A stretch of 64,000 bases of DNA from Planctomycetota bacterium (GCA_020845475.1 JADLFN010000039.1:62001-126000), one strand, 5' to 3'. Positions 10,701 to 19,576 are shown, counted from the first letter of the stretch. Numbers and translations are program-made. The notes: generated by a model from the sequence alone, not told the origin.

Positions 10701-11831
10701 GTGGGCGAAAACGCGCAGGTGATTGAACTGCCCGCGTACGCCGGCACATGGGTAAGCGTTGAAGCCAGGCAGAGCGAAGGACGCGGAGCATCGGGCACGC
10801 TCATTCCGCTGCCGGCCAATTGCCAGACATACCAGGGACACGAGCTGGCCGGTCGGCTGGAATTCGGCGTCATTCCCAAGGGGCGCTACGAGTTGATCAG
10901 CTACGCCGCCAGTGGGTTGGTGCGCGAAGTTGAAGTGAACGCCGAAGGCGAGCAGCATTTCAAGTTCGACGAAAAACTCGCCGAGGTCACCGTGCGCGTT
11001 TTGGACGATAATGGCGAAGCCGTTGAGTTCGTCCGCGTGGTCTTGATTCCTGAAGTTCAATCAACATTTGCACAGCCCATGGTTCAGGCCATTGGCGGGC
11101 GCATGCAAAAGGATAAGTCTTACCTGTTCCGCGTGCCCGAGGGCAAGTTCCGCGCCCTGGCCATGGCGGGCGGGCGCGACGAAGACGAAATCGTGCGCAT
11201 CAACTCAGTCATAGTCGATGTCAAGGCCGGAAAGAACCAGGCCTCGATTACAATCAAAGAGAACACGGGCACGATCCGGCTTCACTTCAACACCGGCCGC
11301 TCAAACCGCATGGACAGCGGAATGATCCGCATGATGGTTGTGGACGACAAGGGCAAGGTGCTGGAGGCCGAGGGCGAATCGTGGTTCAACCTTGGCGGCA
11401 ACTCGCCCGTCATCTGCGTGCCGCCGGGCAAGTACAACCTGCGCTTTGACGGCACCATCAAGGAGATCGTGGTCAAGGACATCGAGGTCAGGGCCGGCGA
11501 ATGGACCATACAGGAAGTGGACGTCGAAGCGTTGGCTTGCCCGATCTTCCGTGTAGCAGGCCCGGGCCTGACGCGCGAACTGCTTGCCTCCGCGGAAATC
11601 ACCTATCACCAGGCCGACGGCAAGAAATCCCAAGCGCCTACCTTGGCCTGCCTGCCCAAACCCATGATGATTACTCAGAACATGCCCGGCGAACTGGCAC
11701 TGACACTCTTCGGCCTCGATGCCGACATGACCGAAGTGCGCATCAAGATCAAAGGCTACAAGGAACTCAAGCTGCGCGGCTGGCGCGACTACAACTACCA
11801 ACGCGAACCGGCGAAGCTGGAGAAAGAGTAA
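7734..11831 (+). CDS. giant secreted protein with duplicated carboxypeptidase-regulatory-like modules
   Basis: Signal peptide MRYFAPLLLLICLAPGLFAAEQ (start 7734 preferred over 7707); repeated GKF(P)...VSGE..S...G.F....KV.LK module; C-terminus (KGYKEL..., KLEKE) matches paralog 4582..7668. Confidence 0.8.
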   Translation: MRYFAPLLLLICLAPGLFAAEQKLEFDARVEGRVTDTFGAGVAGVSVKVVLNDLWGCKSADQKAAQERKRGKFPSGSVSGECSSDAEGKFTLAAKVALKDGTLPQTKIKAADGSMIETCWISVTVSAQKVGYFAQSWETVLYQDAPNKWPLPNFVRAFTLSGRAVMQPLSQPLEGLSLYFIKPEDAASGNIPPDTLKAITDKGGAFSFTGVNVHKHSGCVVYADSEGWALDPLSPHWNTELKLGSDHDASLGDLTFCPTGSMKLTLKREHNQPLAAPLTLTMIEPVKGRFLAALKNGSYGKFTCDRLPEGRYRISSPAQGGAPAFAKEFRVESGKTTDLGAELLLDVEQSVEFSTKLIGSVRTNQGVLAGAKITCEPNKLWHFRSAKEMEREEIAFGKFPEITVSGEATSEDDGGFVIEVKVTLKGACIPMQNLATARGNYVQQPFCHLHFNAESEGYCKTQITIMVWEGTRNRVDFGRVSRACSVTGRILDGDTGKPLADTPLVFGSEREFYWGTRSAELVSTKTDAEGNFKFTGLDANKRYQGIVMVDSDHYVLDPNSTGWQNIDLNRNHDAKLGDLRFVKCGTIKGQLLNPDNSALEAQSQISPQTSVSGGRHQDHGRIMQQNLDSGRGAFRFSRLPVGKYQLMAQSHQYLPLLIKDIEVKAAQTVDLGNLTMINSMKINVEVDTGGQGDGTDGRIYAEQIEGNDPEMELNNNTEHRGKRNNEYWRGGVATFDRMPPGKWRITIFCRNFCPATEVVELKRTDVTVKFKLTAGAKLSVNLSDRNGNAMNGTVLLVSCENAIYTEYTKSGKLPAIEDVHRNWQLWNRSIDLRISQEYREAIVIEHARPGKYFVIAFIREKTPIASEVIELFEGKDAQVALREPSATLKVALKRGGKPAANESVYVFSLVGLKDPLKDEYDPNRGSVFGNYNVAPRSTSNEGTVEFKGLNVGDLCVVTAREHLCLTRGLGNPYKQGLMEVLRARVQKASVGENAQVIELPAYAGTWVSVEARQSEGRGASGTLIPLPANCQTYQGHELAGRLEFGVIPKGRYELISYAASGLVREVEVNAEGEQHFKFDEKLAEVTVRVLDDNGEAVEFVRVVLIPEVQSTFAQPMVQAIGGRMQKDKSYLFRVPEGKFRALAMAGGRDEDEIVRINSVIVDVKAGKNQASITIKENTGTIRLHFNTGRSNRMDSGMIRMMVVDDKGKVLEAEGESWFNLGGNSPVICVPPGKYNLRFDGTIKEIVVKDIEVRAGEWTIQEVDVEALACPIFRVAGPGLTRELLASAEITYHQADGKKSQAPTLACLPKPMMITQNMPGELALTLFGLDADMTEVRIKIKGYKELKLRGWRDYNYQREPAKLEKE

Positions 11832-11849
11832 TGTCGCCCGCGCTCCGTA

Positions 11850-11871
11850 GGGGCGACATATATGTCGCCCC
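11850..11871. repeat. 22-bp perfect palindrome between convergent genes
   Basis: GGGGCGACATATATGTCGCCCC reads identically on both strands; lies between convergent stops. Confidence 0.85.
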
Positions 11872-11873
11872 GG

Positions 11874-13757
11874 CTACAGCGGGATTTCGACACTGGCCGT
11901 CGTGCCAGCGCCGGGTTTGCTTTCGAGGCTGACACCCCAGCCCATTTGCCGCGCATACTCGCGTGTGAGCCACAGCCCAAGGCCTGTGCCGGCGCCTTGT
12001 TCGTTGGCTTTGGTGCCGCGCGCAAACCTCTGAAACAGGCGCGGCTTGTCTGAGTCCGAAATCCCCGCGCCCTGGTCGATGATGCGCAGGATCAGTTTGC
12101 CATCCTTTGTTTCACTGGAGATGCTCACAGGTTTGCCGGCGTCGCGGCTGTATTTGAGCGCGTTATCAATCAGGTTGAAAAACACCTGCTGCGCAGCTGC
12201 GCGATCCTGCTTCACGATGGGCAAGTCGCGCGCTTCGTTGATCACCTCGCGCCCGGCATGAGCGCGCAGCGCCGCTTCGATAGCCGCGCCAAGTGTTTCG
12301 CCCAGCGGGGCCTCAGCGATTTCAACCTTGAAAGAGCCGCGCTCGATTTTTGCGGCCAGCAGGATCATCTCGACAAGGCGCGTAAGGCGTTCTTCCTCGG
12401 CCAGAATGCGCGATGCGTGCTGCTCAACCTTCTCGTTCTTGGCGGTCTTGGCCTGGCCAATGAGCAATTCCGTGAACAGGCGCATGGCGGTAAGCGGCGT
12501 GCGCAGCTCATGGCTGACCGCGGCCACAAACTCTCCCTGCTGCTGCGCCAGCGCCTCGCTGCGCGAGACCGTGCGGTACAGGAACAGACCCACCACGGCG
12601 ATGATGAGCGCGTATCCAATACCGACAACCAAGTAGGTATTTCGGGTACGTTCAAAACGTTCACGAAACCCGGCCGTGGCCGAACCCATAACGTAGGCAT
12701 GCCCAAGCAAAGTGGCAAAGCCGAACGGTGTTGTCGGCGTATTGTACTGCTGAAACCAATTCACGGGCTGGTTGCTTCGCATTCTTGCCCAGTTCCCTAG
12801 AAAGATCGAGCCCGGCATGGCACGCGTTCCAAATTGCTCGATGAGCCATGTTGACTTCACGTAGTCCAGATCAATTTCAAAGCCCTGCATGATGTGTTCT
12901 GCTGGCGTGCGCACTGTGCGCCAGAAGATCATGCGCCGCCGATCGTCAACCCGTTGATAGAAGCAGAAGGGATAGACCTGCACGATGGAATCGCCATAGG
13001 GATCGTCGACGCCGGGCGGACGTTTGAGCCCCGCCCATGGGTCTTCCTCCCTGCCGGCCTTGTTGGCCTTCTTGTGGATTTGCTCACTGCGTGCTCGATT
13101 GGCAACATCCTGCGAGTTTGAGTTCACAATCAACACTTCGTTCGATACGACTTGCACGCTGCTTGGCTGCTTGCCGCTCTTCAATGAGAGGAAACTGGAC
13201 ACAAGCAAGTCTTCCGCCACAGGCTTGCGATCATCCATCCCGGTATCGTCGAAACGTGCGCTGACGACGTAGGGCAACTCTGTGAGTACTGCTTCGCGGC
13301 TATCGCGGACCACCTTCTTGAACTCCTCTGAGAGAGGCTCAGCCCTCTGGTAGCTTTCGAGCTGTTCACTTTGATCTTCAGCCTGGTGCGGAGAGTTGTA
13401 GGCAAGCGTCTGCCCGTCGCTGCGTACTTGGAAGTAAAACTTGATCAGTCGGTTGCGAGGAGGCCCTGCCAGATTGGAGCGAACCACACTCGGACCCTGC
13501 GCCTGAATGTTCAGCGGCGCTCGCCAATGCTGATACTCGGTATACTCGCGCGAGAATTCCGTCGCGAACAGTTCATTCAATGTGGCGTTGGCCCTGAAGT
13601 TCAACTCTAAGGTCTGGTTCAGACTTGATTGCGCCGCCTGATTCACTTGCTCAACGTATTCGCGCTGCGCGTGCTTCGAACCCACGCGGCTCAGCACCGC
13701 CAGAGGGATCAATCCCACTGCGACGTAGAGCAGCATGGCTATGCGTACTTTCTTCAC
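11874..13757 (-). CDS. membrane sensor histidine kinase
   Basis: N-terminal TM, second TM, HisKA (AVSHELRTPLTAMRLFTELL), HATPase_c (NLIDNALKYS, GAGTGLGLWLTREY). Confidence 0.93.
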   Translation of the reverse strand: MKKVRIAMLLYVAVGLIPLAVLSRVGSKHAQREYVEQVNQAAQSSLNQTLELNFRANATLNELFATEFSREYTEYQHWRAPLNIQAQGPSVVRSNLAGPPRNRLIKFYFQVRSDGQTLAYNSPHQAEDQSEQLESYQRAEPLSEEFKKVVRDSREAVLTELPYVVSARFDDTGMDDRKPVAEDLLVSSFLSLKSGKQPSSVQVVSNEVLIVNSNSQDVANRARSEQIHKKANKAGREEDPWAGLKRPPGVDDPYGDSIVQVYPFCFYQRVDDRRRMIFWRTVRTPAEHIMQGFEIDLDYVKSTWLIEQFGTRAMPGSIFLGNWARMRSNQPVNWFQQYNTPTTPFGFATLLGHAYVMGSATAGFRERFERTRNTYLVVGIGYALIIAVVGLFLYRTVSRSEALAQQQGEFVAAVSHELRTPLTAMRLFTELLIGQAKTAKNEKVEQHASRILAEEERLTRLVEMILLAAKIERGSFKVEIAEAPLGETLGAAIEAALRAHAGREVINEARDLPIVKQDRAAAQQVFFNLIDNALKYSRDAGKPVSISSETKDGKLILRIIDQGAGISDSDKPRLFQRFARGTKANEQGAGTGLGLWLTREYARQMGWGVSLESKPGAGTTASVEIPL

Positions 13758-13760
13758 GGT

Positions 13761-14459
13761 TTACAGTTCCCACCGGTAGCCGGCGTCGCGCACCGTTGCG
13801 ATCACGCGCGGCTTCTCTTTGTCCTGTTCGATCTTCGCTCGCAGCTTGGCAATCGCCATATCCACCGTGCGCGTGGCCACGGCCTCTTTGTAGCCCCACA
13901 CCTTTGTCAGCAACTCGTCGCGGCTAACCGCGTTGGGCTTGGCTTTGAGCAGATACTTCACGAGCTCGACCTCGAGTTGCGTCAGCGCGACCGCCTTGCC
14001 GTCACGCAGCACTTCGCCGCGCGTGAGGTCGAGCTTGCAGCCCGGTAATTCCAGCGGCGCGCCAAACGCCGCCTGCACGCGGCGCAGTTGCGCGGCTACG
14101 CGGGCGTGCAATTCGGCCAGGCGAAACGGCTTCGTGATGTAGTCGTCGGCGCCGGCCTTGAGCCCCTCGACGATCTGTTTTTCGTCAGCCAGCGCCGTGA
14201 GCATGATGATCGGCAGCGTCGCGCCCTGCGCGCGCAGGTGCTTGCACACTTCCATGCCGTGCATGCCCGGCAGCATGAGATCAAGCAGCATCAAATCCGG
14301 CTTGAACGCGCCCACGGCAGCCACAGCCGCGTCACCGCGCGGGCAGATTTGCACCGCAAAGCCCTCGCCCGCAAAGGTCTCGTTGAGGCCAATGCGAAGC
14401 GACTCTTCATCTTCGACAATCAATATGCGTGCCTGGGCCACGTTTGCCTCCGGTGCCAT
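13761..14459 (-). CDS. OmpR/PhoB-family response regulator
   Basis: Receiver (ILIVEDEESLR, LMLLDLMLPGMHG, DDYITKPF) plus winged-helix C-terminus; directly upstream of the histidine kinase. Confidence 0.93.
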   Translation of the reverse strand: MAPEANVAQARILIVEDEESLRIGLNETFAGEGFAVQICPRGDAAVAAVGAFKPDLMLLDLMLPGMHGMEVCKHLRAQGATLPIIMLTALADEKQIVEGLKAGADDYITKPFRLAELHARVAAQLRRVQAAFGAPLELPGCKLDLTRGEVLRDGKAVALTQLEVELVKYLLKAKPNAVSRDELLTKVWGYKEAVATRTVDMAIAKLRAKIEQDKEKPRVIATVRDAGYRWEL

Positions 14460-14532
14460 TCTCCAACTCTAACGCGCGGCAGCCAAGGGCTGCTTCGGTT
14501 TGGCCTGTAAATCCGGTGTAAACGTCGAGCGC

Positions 14533-16674
14533 CTAGCCCAGGAACTGGTCGAGTTGGCCGGTGCGGTGGAGGTAGAGGAACAGGCCTACGATCATGGATG
14601 CGGAGACTAGCGAGCTGAGCATGACGATCAGGAACATTGTCAGCGCGCTCATGCCTTGCTGTTCGACTTTTTCTTCGGTGCGCTGGATGCGTTTGCTGAC
14701 TTCGCGCACGAGCTCAGAAATTTCGACGAGCTGCGCCACGGCCAGCGGCGGTGCGGGCATACCCTGGTTACTGTCGAGCGGGGGCAGACCTTCTTCGATA
14801 CGCTCGGGCACGCGGTTGGTGGGTTTTTCTCCTGCGGGCTCCAGTGCGGGCGGCTGCAAGGCCGGTGGCGAAGACGGCGCGGGCGCAGCCGCGATGGCCG
14901 CGAAATTGGGAACCGGTTCATCCTGCAATTTTGAGGTGCGCGCCTTCTTGCGCTCGCCCTCGCCCTCGGCGCTGACGGCCAGCGGGTCGCCCTCGAAGGG
15001 CATCAACGCGCGGCCACCGTAACGCTTGACCTGGCCGCGCCGGTTGTTGCGCACGAAGTTAATCGGGTCGGCTTCGGCGGCGCGCAGGTCTTCGAGCACT
15101 TCGCTCATGCTCTGGTAGCGGTCGTCGGCCTTGATCTCCATCATTTTGCCGATGATGTAGGCCAGCCACTCGGGCATGTCGCGGTTGATGTAACTCGGCG
15201 GCACAATATTGCCGCTGCGCTGCTGCTCGAGGATGTCCATGATATTGGACCCCTCAACGTGGCGCTGGCCGGTAATCAGGTAATAGAGCGTGGCGCCAAA
15301 CGAGTAAACGTCGCTGCGCTGGTCAAGCTGCTTGCCGCTGACCTGCTCGGGGCTCATGTAGTGAGGCGTGCCCACGACCATGCCCGTGCGCGTCATGCTT
15401 ACATCCACTTCTTCGCCGTATAGCCGCGCCAGGCCGAAGTCCACGAGCTTCATCAAGTTGTGGCGTTCGGAGTAAAGAATGTTGTCGGGCTTGAGGTCGC
15501 GATGAATAACGCCGCGCGAATGGGCGTAGGCCAACGCCTCGCCGATTTCGCGCAGGATGCGCACGCCGAAATCCCAGGTGATGCGGCGGCCCGCGCCGAT
15601 TTCGTGGTCGAGCGGCAGGCCGTCAATGTACTCCATGATGATGGCCGAGCCGCGCGGGAACTTCAGCAGGTCATAGACCTTGACGATGCGCGGGTGGTCG
15701 AGCTCTTTGAGCAGCATTACTTCGTGCTCGACGCGCTCGGCCATTCTCATGCCGGGCTTGAGCTCAGTTCTAATGTCCTTGACCGCGACGATTTTGCCCT
15801 TCTGGCGCGGGTCGCGGCACAGGTAAACCACGGCCATGCCGCCCTTGCCGAGCTGGAGCACGACGTCAAAGCGTTTGGCAATCTCGGGGCTGGGCGGGAT
15901 TTCTTCGTCGTCGAGATTTAGATTTGCCAGCGCGCGTTCGGCGGTGTCCTGCCTTGCGCCGCCGCGGGAAGCGGATTCGCTGGCGCTCTCCGAGATGTCA
16001 TCTTCATCGCGCGGGGGGGGCGGCGGCTCGGCGCGAAAGCCGCTGGGCGAGCGCCCGCGAGGTCTTGACGCGTCAATATCGGTCGTCTCCAGCGGCGGCT
16101 CGGCCGTCACTTCCAGCACGGCGTCGCCGGCGTCGGGCGAGAACTCAATTTTCTTCTGGCCCGGCGCGGGCGGCTTGGACGCTTCAGCGGGCGGCGCGCT
16201 GGTTTGCTCGGTCGAGATTGCCCCCAGCACTCCCGCCGATTCTGTGCGGACTGGCGTAAGCAGATTGGCGGAATCCGTCTGCACCGGCGCCAGTTCCGCC
16301 GCGGATTTCGGCGTGCCCTCGGCGCGGCTTGGAACGGGCAGCACTGGTCTTTGGGGTGCGGGCGTGATCGCGCGCTTGCGTTCAAGTTCCTCGCGCGAGA
16401 CGTTGCCGGAGATGTCCCAACCCGGGGCGCGGATGGCCGCCTGCGTGACGGGCTTTCCGGTTTGTCGTGGGGTGGGCGGAAGGTGGCCGGTAGCAGGACC
16501 CTTGGGCGGCGGAGGCGGCACGACGGTTTCGTTGGCCGAAGCGCTGTCGTCGGGCGCGTCTGGATCAAGCTCTGGAATCAAATCCGGCGCCGGCGCTTTG
16601 GCGGCAATCTCGGGCCTTGCATCGTCACGGTTGTGTCTTTGCGCAGCCACGGCTTTGTCCAGTTTGGCCCACAC
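14533..16674 (-). CDS. Ser/Thr protein kinase with Pro/Ala-rich N-terminus and C-terminal TM
   Basis: LGKGGMAVVYLC, VAVKDI, VIHRDLKPDNIL, DFGLARL, GTPHYMSPEQ; TM TMFLIVMLSSLVSASMIVGLFLYL. No ATG upstream of the kinase domain within available space, so a GTG start near 16674 is proposed (16650 is an alternative). Confidence 0.85.
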   Translation of the reverse strand: MWAKLDKAVAAQRHNRDDARPEIAAKAPAPDLIPELDPDAPDDSASANETVVPPPPPKGPATGHLPPTPRQTGKPVTQAAIRAPGWDISGNVSREELERKRAITPAPQRPVLPVPSRAEGTPKSAAELAPVQTDSANLLTPVRTESAGVLGAISTEQTSAPPAEASKPPAPGQKKIEFSPDAGDAVLEVTAEPPLETTDIDASRPRGRSPSGFRAEPPPPPRDEDDISESASESASRGGARQDTAERALANLNLDDEEIPPSPEIAKRFDVVLQLGKGGMAVVYLCRDPRQKGKIVAVKDIRTELKPGMRMAERVEHEVMLLKELDHPRIVKVYDLLKFPRGSAIIMEYIDGLPLDHEIGAGRRITWDFGVRILREIGEALAYAHSRGVIHRDLKPDNILYSERHNLMKLVDFGLARLYGEEVDVSMTRTGMVVGTPHYMSPEQVSGKQLDQRSDVYSFGATLYYLITGQRHVEGSNIMDILEQQRSGNIVPPSYINRDMPEWLAYIIGKMMEIKADDRYQSMSEVLEDLRAAEADPINFVRNNRRGQVKRYGGRALMPFEGDPLAVSAEGEGERKKARTSKLQDEPVPNFAAIAAAPAPSSPPALQPPALEPAGEKPTNRVPERIEEGLPPLDSNQGMPAPPLAVAQLVEISELVREVSKRIQRTEEKVEQQGMSALTMFLIVMLSSLVSASMIVGLFLYLHRTGQLDQFLG

Positions 16675-16827
16675 GCCTGCCGGATGTGACCGGCCCGCGC
16701 GATCTCGTCCACCAAGATGCGTAACAGTGTAACCAAGCAAGGCCCCGCATCCTAGCGCCCCTTGGTGTGCGTTTGCGATTGAGGCTGTTATCATGCGCCG
16801 GGCCCCGAAACACCCCTGGAGTTCGAC

Positions 16828-17814
16828 ATGTTGATGAAACTGGTCATGCGCGCCGCGGCGCTGCTGGCCCTGACGGCAGCGGCAAGCACGGTTGGCTTTT
16901 ACGCCGGTGCGCAATCCAAAGAGGGCGAGAAGCCCAAAACCACGCTCAAAGTGGGACAAATCGCCCGCGTGGGGCCGCGCATCATCACAGCGGAACAGGT
17001 CATTGCCCGCACCTATGATGTCGAACAGGTCATGAAGGACGAGCAGTTCCGCATCCTGACCAATTCCGTGAACTATCTCGTCCAGGTGAACCTGCTTGAC
17101 CTTGAAGCCGAGCGCATTGGCTGCGAGCTTTCCACAAAGGAAATCGACTCCGAAGTGGCGCGCCAGATTGACGAAATGAAGCGCCAGGTGAAGGATCGCT
17201 ACGGCGGCGCCGTGCCGTGGCCCGAGTGGCTCAAGCAGCAAAGTCTGACCGAAGAAGGCCTGCGCACCTACATCACCAAGGGGGCGCGCACGATCCTGCT
17301 CAAGCGTTTGATCGTGAACTACTTTGAAACCTCCACGGAAAGCTACGACCTGGCCCACATCCTGCTTTCCGACAAGCAGAATGCCGAACGCATCTGGACG
17401 CAGCTTGAGCGCGGCGGCAACTGGAAAGACCTTGTCGCCAAAGAAAGCAAAGACCCCGGCACACTGAACACCGACGGCCGCCTGCCGCGCCATTACATCG
17501 GCGATGGTCTTTTCCGCCTGCCGACCCAGGACAAACCGGCCGAGAAAGAAGAACTCACCGAGGACATAGTGGCGGCCCTCAAAGACGGCGAATACAGCGG
17601 GCCGCTCAAGAGCCAGTATGGCTGGCATATCGTCAAGCGGCTCAAGACTTACCCGGCCAACAAAGCCCGGTTTCACGACCGTCGCGGCGAGTTCCTGGCG
17701 TTTGCAGACGTGGACGAAAAGCGCTTCAACCGCTGGGTGAACGTGGTGACATCACGCGGCGATTACACCACTGAGTTCCGCATCCCCGGCCTCAACTGCG
17801 AGCCGGACAAGTAG
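16828..17814 (+). CDS. secreted parvulin-type peptidyl-prolyl isomerase (PpiC/SurA-like)
   Basis: Signal/TM N-terminus; DLAHILLSDKQNAERIWTQLERGGNWKDLVAKESKDPGT...GDGLF and YGWHIVKRL signatures. Confidence 0.85.
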   Translation: MLMKLVMRAAALLALTAAASTVGFYAGAQSKEGEKPKTTLKVGQIARVGPRIITAEQVIARTYDVEQVMKDEQFRILTNSVNYLVQVNLLDLEAERIGCELSTKEIDSEVARQIDEMKRQVKDRYGGAVPWPEWLKQQSLTEEGLRTYITKGARTILLKRLIVNYFETSTESYDLAHILLSDKQNAERIWTQLERGGNWKDLVAKESKDPGTLNTDGRLPRHYIGDGLFRLPTQDKPAEKEELTEDIVAALKDGEYSGPLKSQYGWHIVKRLKTYPANKARFHDRRGEFLAFADVDEKRFNRWVNVVTSRGDYTTEFRIPGLNCEPDK

Positions 17815-17818
17815 TGGC

Positions 17819-17893
17819 AATGCAAAATTCAAAATGAAAAATGGGCGCCGGCGTGTAGCCTTCAACATCACTTTCATTTTGAATTTTGCATTT
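17819..17893. repeat. intergenic inverted repeat with 7-nt periodic arms
   Basis: AATGCAAAATTCAAAATGAAA (17819..17839) is the exact reverse complement of TTTCATTTTGAATTTTGCATT (17872..17892); right flank continues TTTGCAT-type heptads. Confidence 0.85.
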
Positions 17894-17929
17894 TGCATTT
17901 TGAATTTCGGCGCCGACGGCTAGACCAGC

Positions 17930-18610
17930 ATGATGCCCAGCCCAGATGACCCGCAAGCACCGCCGCCGGAAGGCCCGGAAACCGGCGCAGATGACGCCAC
18001 ACAGGTGGGCGATGCGATTTCCGCTTCGTTCATGCCCAGCGATGCCATGGCAGCCAAGATCGAGGCGCTGCTGTTCGTGCACGCCAAGCCGATTTCGGCG
18101 CGGCGCATCGCTGACTTGCTGGAAGTGCCCAGCGTGATTCCCGTGAAGCAGTCGCTGGCGCTGCTGGCCAAACGCTACGACGACATGGGCTCGGCTTTTT
18201 CGCTTCAGGAGCTGGCCAACGGATACCAGCTCACCACCCGCCCCGAGCACGACGCCCTGCTGCACAAGCTGGTGCGCGAGCGCGAGGCGCAAAAGCTCAG
18301 CCCGGCCGCGCTCGAGTGCCTGGCCGTGATCGCCTACAAGCAGCCGATTTCGCGCCTCGACATCGAGAGCATCCGTGGTTCTTCCAGCGACCACCTCGTG
18401 CGCGCGCTGCTCGAGCGCGGCTTCATCCAGGTTTCCGAGCGTGACAAGAACCGTGGCAACGCAGCGCTCTACGGCACCACGGGCGAATTCCTGCGCGCCT
18501 TTGGTTTGCGCTCGCAAAGCGAACTGCCGCGCCAGGCCGACCTGGCGACGCCCGCCGCCGAAGGCGAGCCGGCGGTCGAGCAGGTGGAAGTGAAAGATCC
18601 CCAAGCTTGA
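17930..18610 (+). CDS. scpB: segregation and condensation protein B
   Basis: IEALLFVHAKPISARRIADLL, LSPAALECLAVIAYKQPISRLDIESIRGSSSDHLVRALLERGFI, LYGTTGEFLRAFGL. Confidence 0.93.
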   Translation: MMPSPDDPQAPPPEGPETGADDATQVGDAISASFMPSDAMAAKIEALLFVHAKPISARRIADLLEVPSVIPVKQSLALLAKRYDDMGSAFSLQELANGYQLTTRPEHDALLHKLVREREAQKLSPAALECLAVIAYKQPISRLDIESIRGSSSDHLVRALLERGFIQVSERDKNRGNAALYGTTGEFLRAFGLRSQSELPRQADLATPAAEGEPAVEQVEVKDPQA

Positions 18611-18694
18611 ATTCAGACTTCAGAGATCAGAATTCAGAAAGCTGGCGCCCCGACAACGGAGTTGTCTGATCTCTGACTTCTGAAATCTGAATTC
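18609..18694. repeat. intergenic inverted repeat with 7-nt periodic arms
   Basis: Left GAATTCAGACTTCAGAGATCAG vs right CTGATCTCTGACTTCTGAAATCTGAATTC; right arm carries about one extra 7-nt unit; inner GACAAC-GGA-GTTGTC. Confidence 0.85.
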
Positions 18695-18699
18695 GTCCC

Positions 18700-19566
18700 A
18701 TGGCGGCCCATCCCGACGACACCTTTTTGTTGCGCGGCTCCGATGGCGAGGAAATTGCCGGCGATCTTTATCTGCCGCGCGCCGACCTTGCACCGCTCGT
18801 GATTGTCGTGCATGGTTTCAAGGGCTTCAAGCACTGGGGGTTCTTTCCGTCGCTGGGGCGCTTTCTTGCAGACAACGGCCTGGCCGCCGCGTGCGTGAAC
18901 CTCTCACACTGCGGCATCACGGGCGATACGGACGTCTTCAACCGCCTTGACCTGTTCGAGCGCGACACCTGGGGCAAGCGGCTGAACGACCTGCACCAGG
19001 TGGTGGAAGCCGCGTCACGCGGCCTGCTCACGGACAAGGCAGAGCTTGACAGGTCAAGACTTGGGCTGTTGGGGCACTCTGCGGGCGGCGGCCTGTGCAT
19101 CCTTCATGCGGCGCGCGATCCGCGCATCAAGGCGCTGGTCACGCTCGCAGCCATCTGCCGCGCCAACCGCTTCCCGCCCGATGAAGTGGAGCGCCACCTC
19201 AACGCCTACGGCCACATGAAGATTGAGAATGCGCGCACGAAGCAGGAAATGCGCGTGGGGCGCGGGTTCTTCGATGAAATTGCCGCCAACGAGGAGGCCT
19301 TTGACATCCGCCGCGCGGCATCGCGCGTCACGCAACCCTGGCTGCTGATCCACGGCGTGAATGACGAAAGCGTGGAATTTGAGGAGGCGCTGCAATTGCT
19401 GGAGGCCGTCAATACCAATGCCATCAATGGCCAGAACGCCAAGCTGCTCTCGATTGAGAACGCCGATCATGTGCTGGGCACGCAGCACCCGTTCCGCAAA
19501 CGCACTGCTGAATTCGTGCAGGCACTGGATGTAACGGGCGATTTTCTCAAGCGCCACCTGGCATAG
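18700..19566 (+). CDS. alpha/beta hydrolase (dienelactone hydrolase/peptidase-like)
   Basis: LVIVVHGFKGFKHWGFF, LGLLGHSAGGGLCI nucleophile elbow, LLIHGVNDESV. Confidence 0.85.
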   Translation: MAAHPDDTFLLRGSDGEEIAGDLYLPRADLAPLVIVVHGFKGFKHWGFFPSLGRFLADNGLAAACVNLSHCGITGDTDVFNRLDLFERDTWGKRLNDLHQVVEAASRGLLTDKAELDRSRLGLLGHSAGGGLCILHAARDPRIKALVTLAAICRANRFPPDEVERHLNAYGHMKIENARTKQEMRVGRGFFDEIAANEEAFDIRRAASRVTQPWLLIHGVNDESVEFEEALQLLEAVNTNAINGQNAKLLSIENADHVLGTQHPFRKRTAEFVQALDVTGDFLKRHLA

Positions 19567-19576
19567 CTGCACGGGC

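Noticed and set aside
9618-11060. 480-aa minus-strand ORF
   Set aside because: Antisense to the large secreted protein 7734..11831; shadow ORF.
16675-17676. N-terminal extension of the 1047-aa kinase ORF
   Set aside because: Lies antisense to the PpiC-like gene, which has a signal peptide and isomerase motifs; kinase trimmed to a GTG near 16674.
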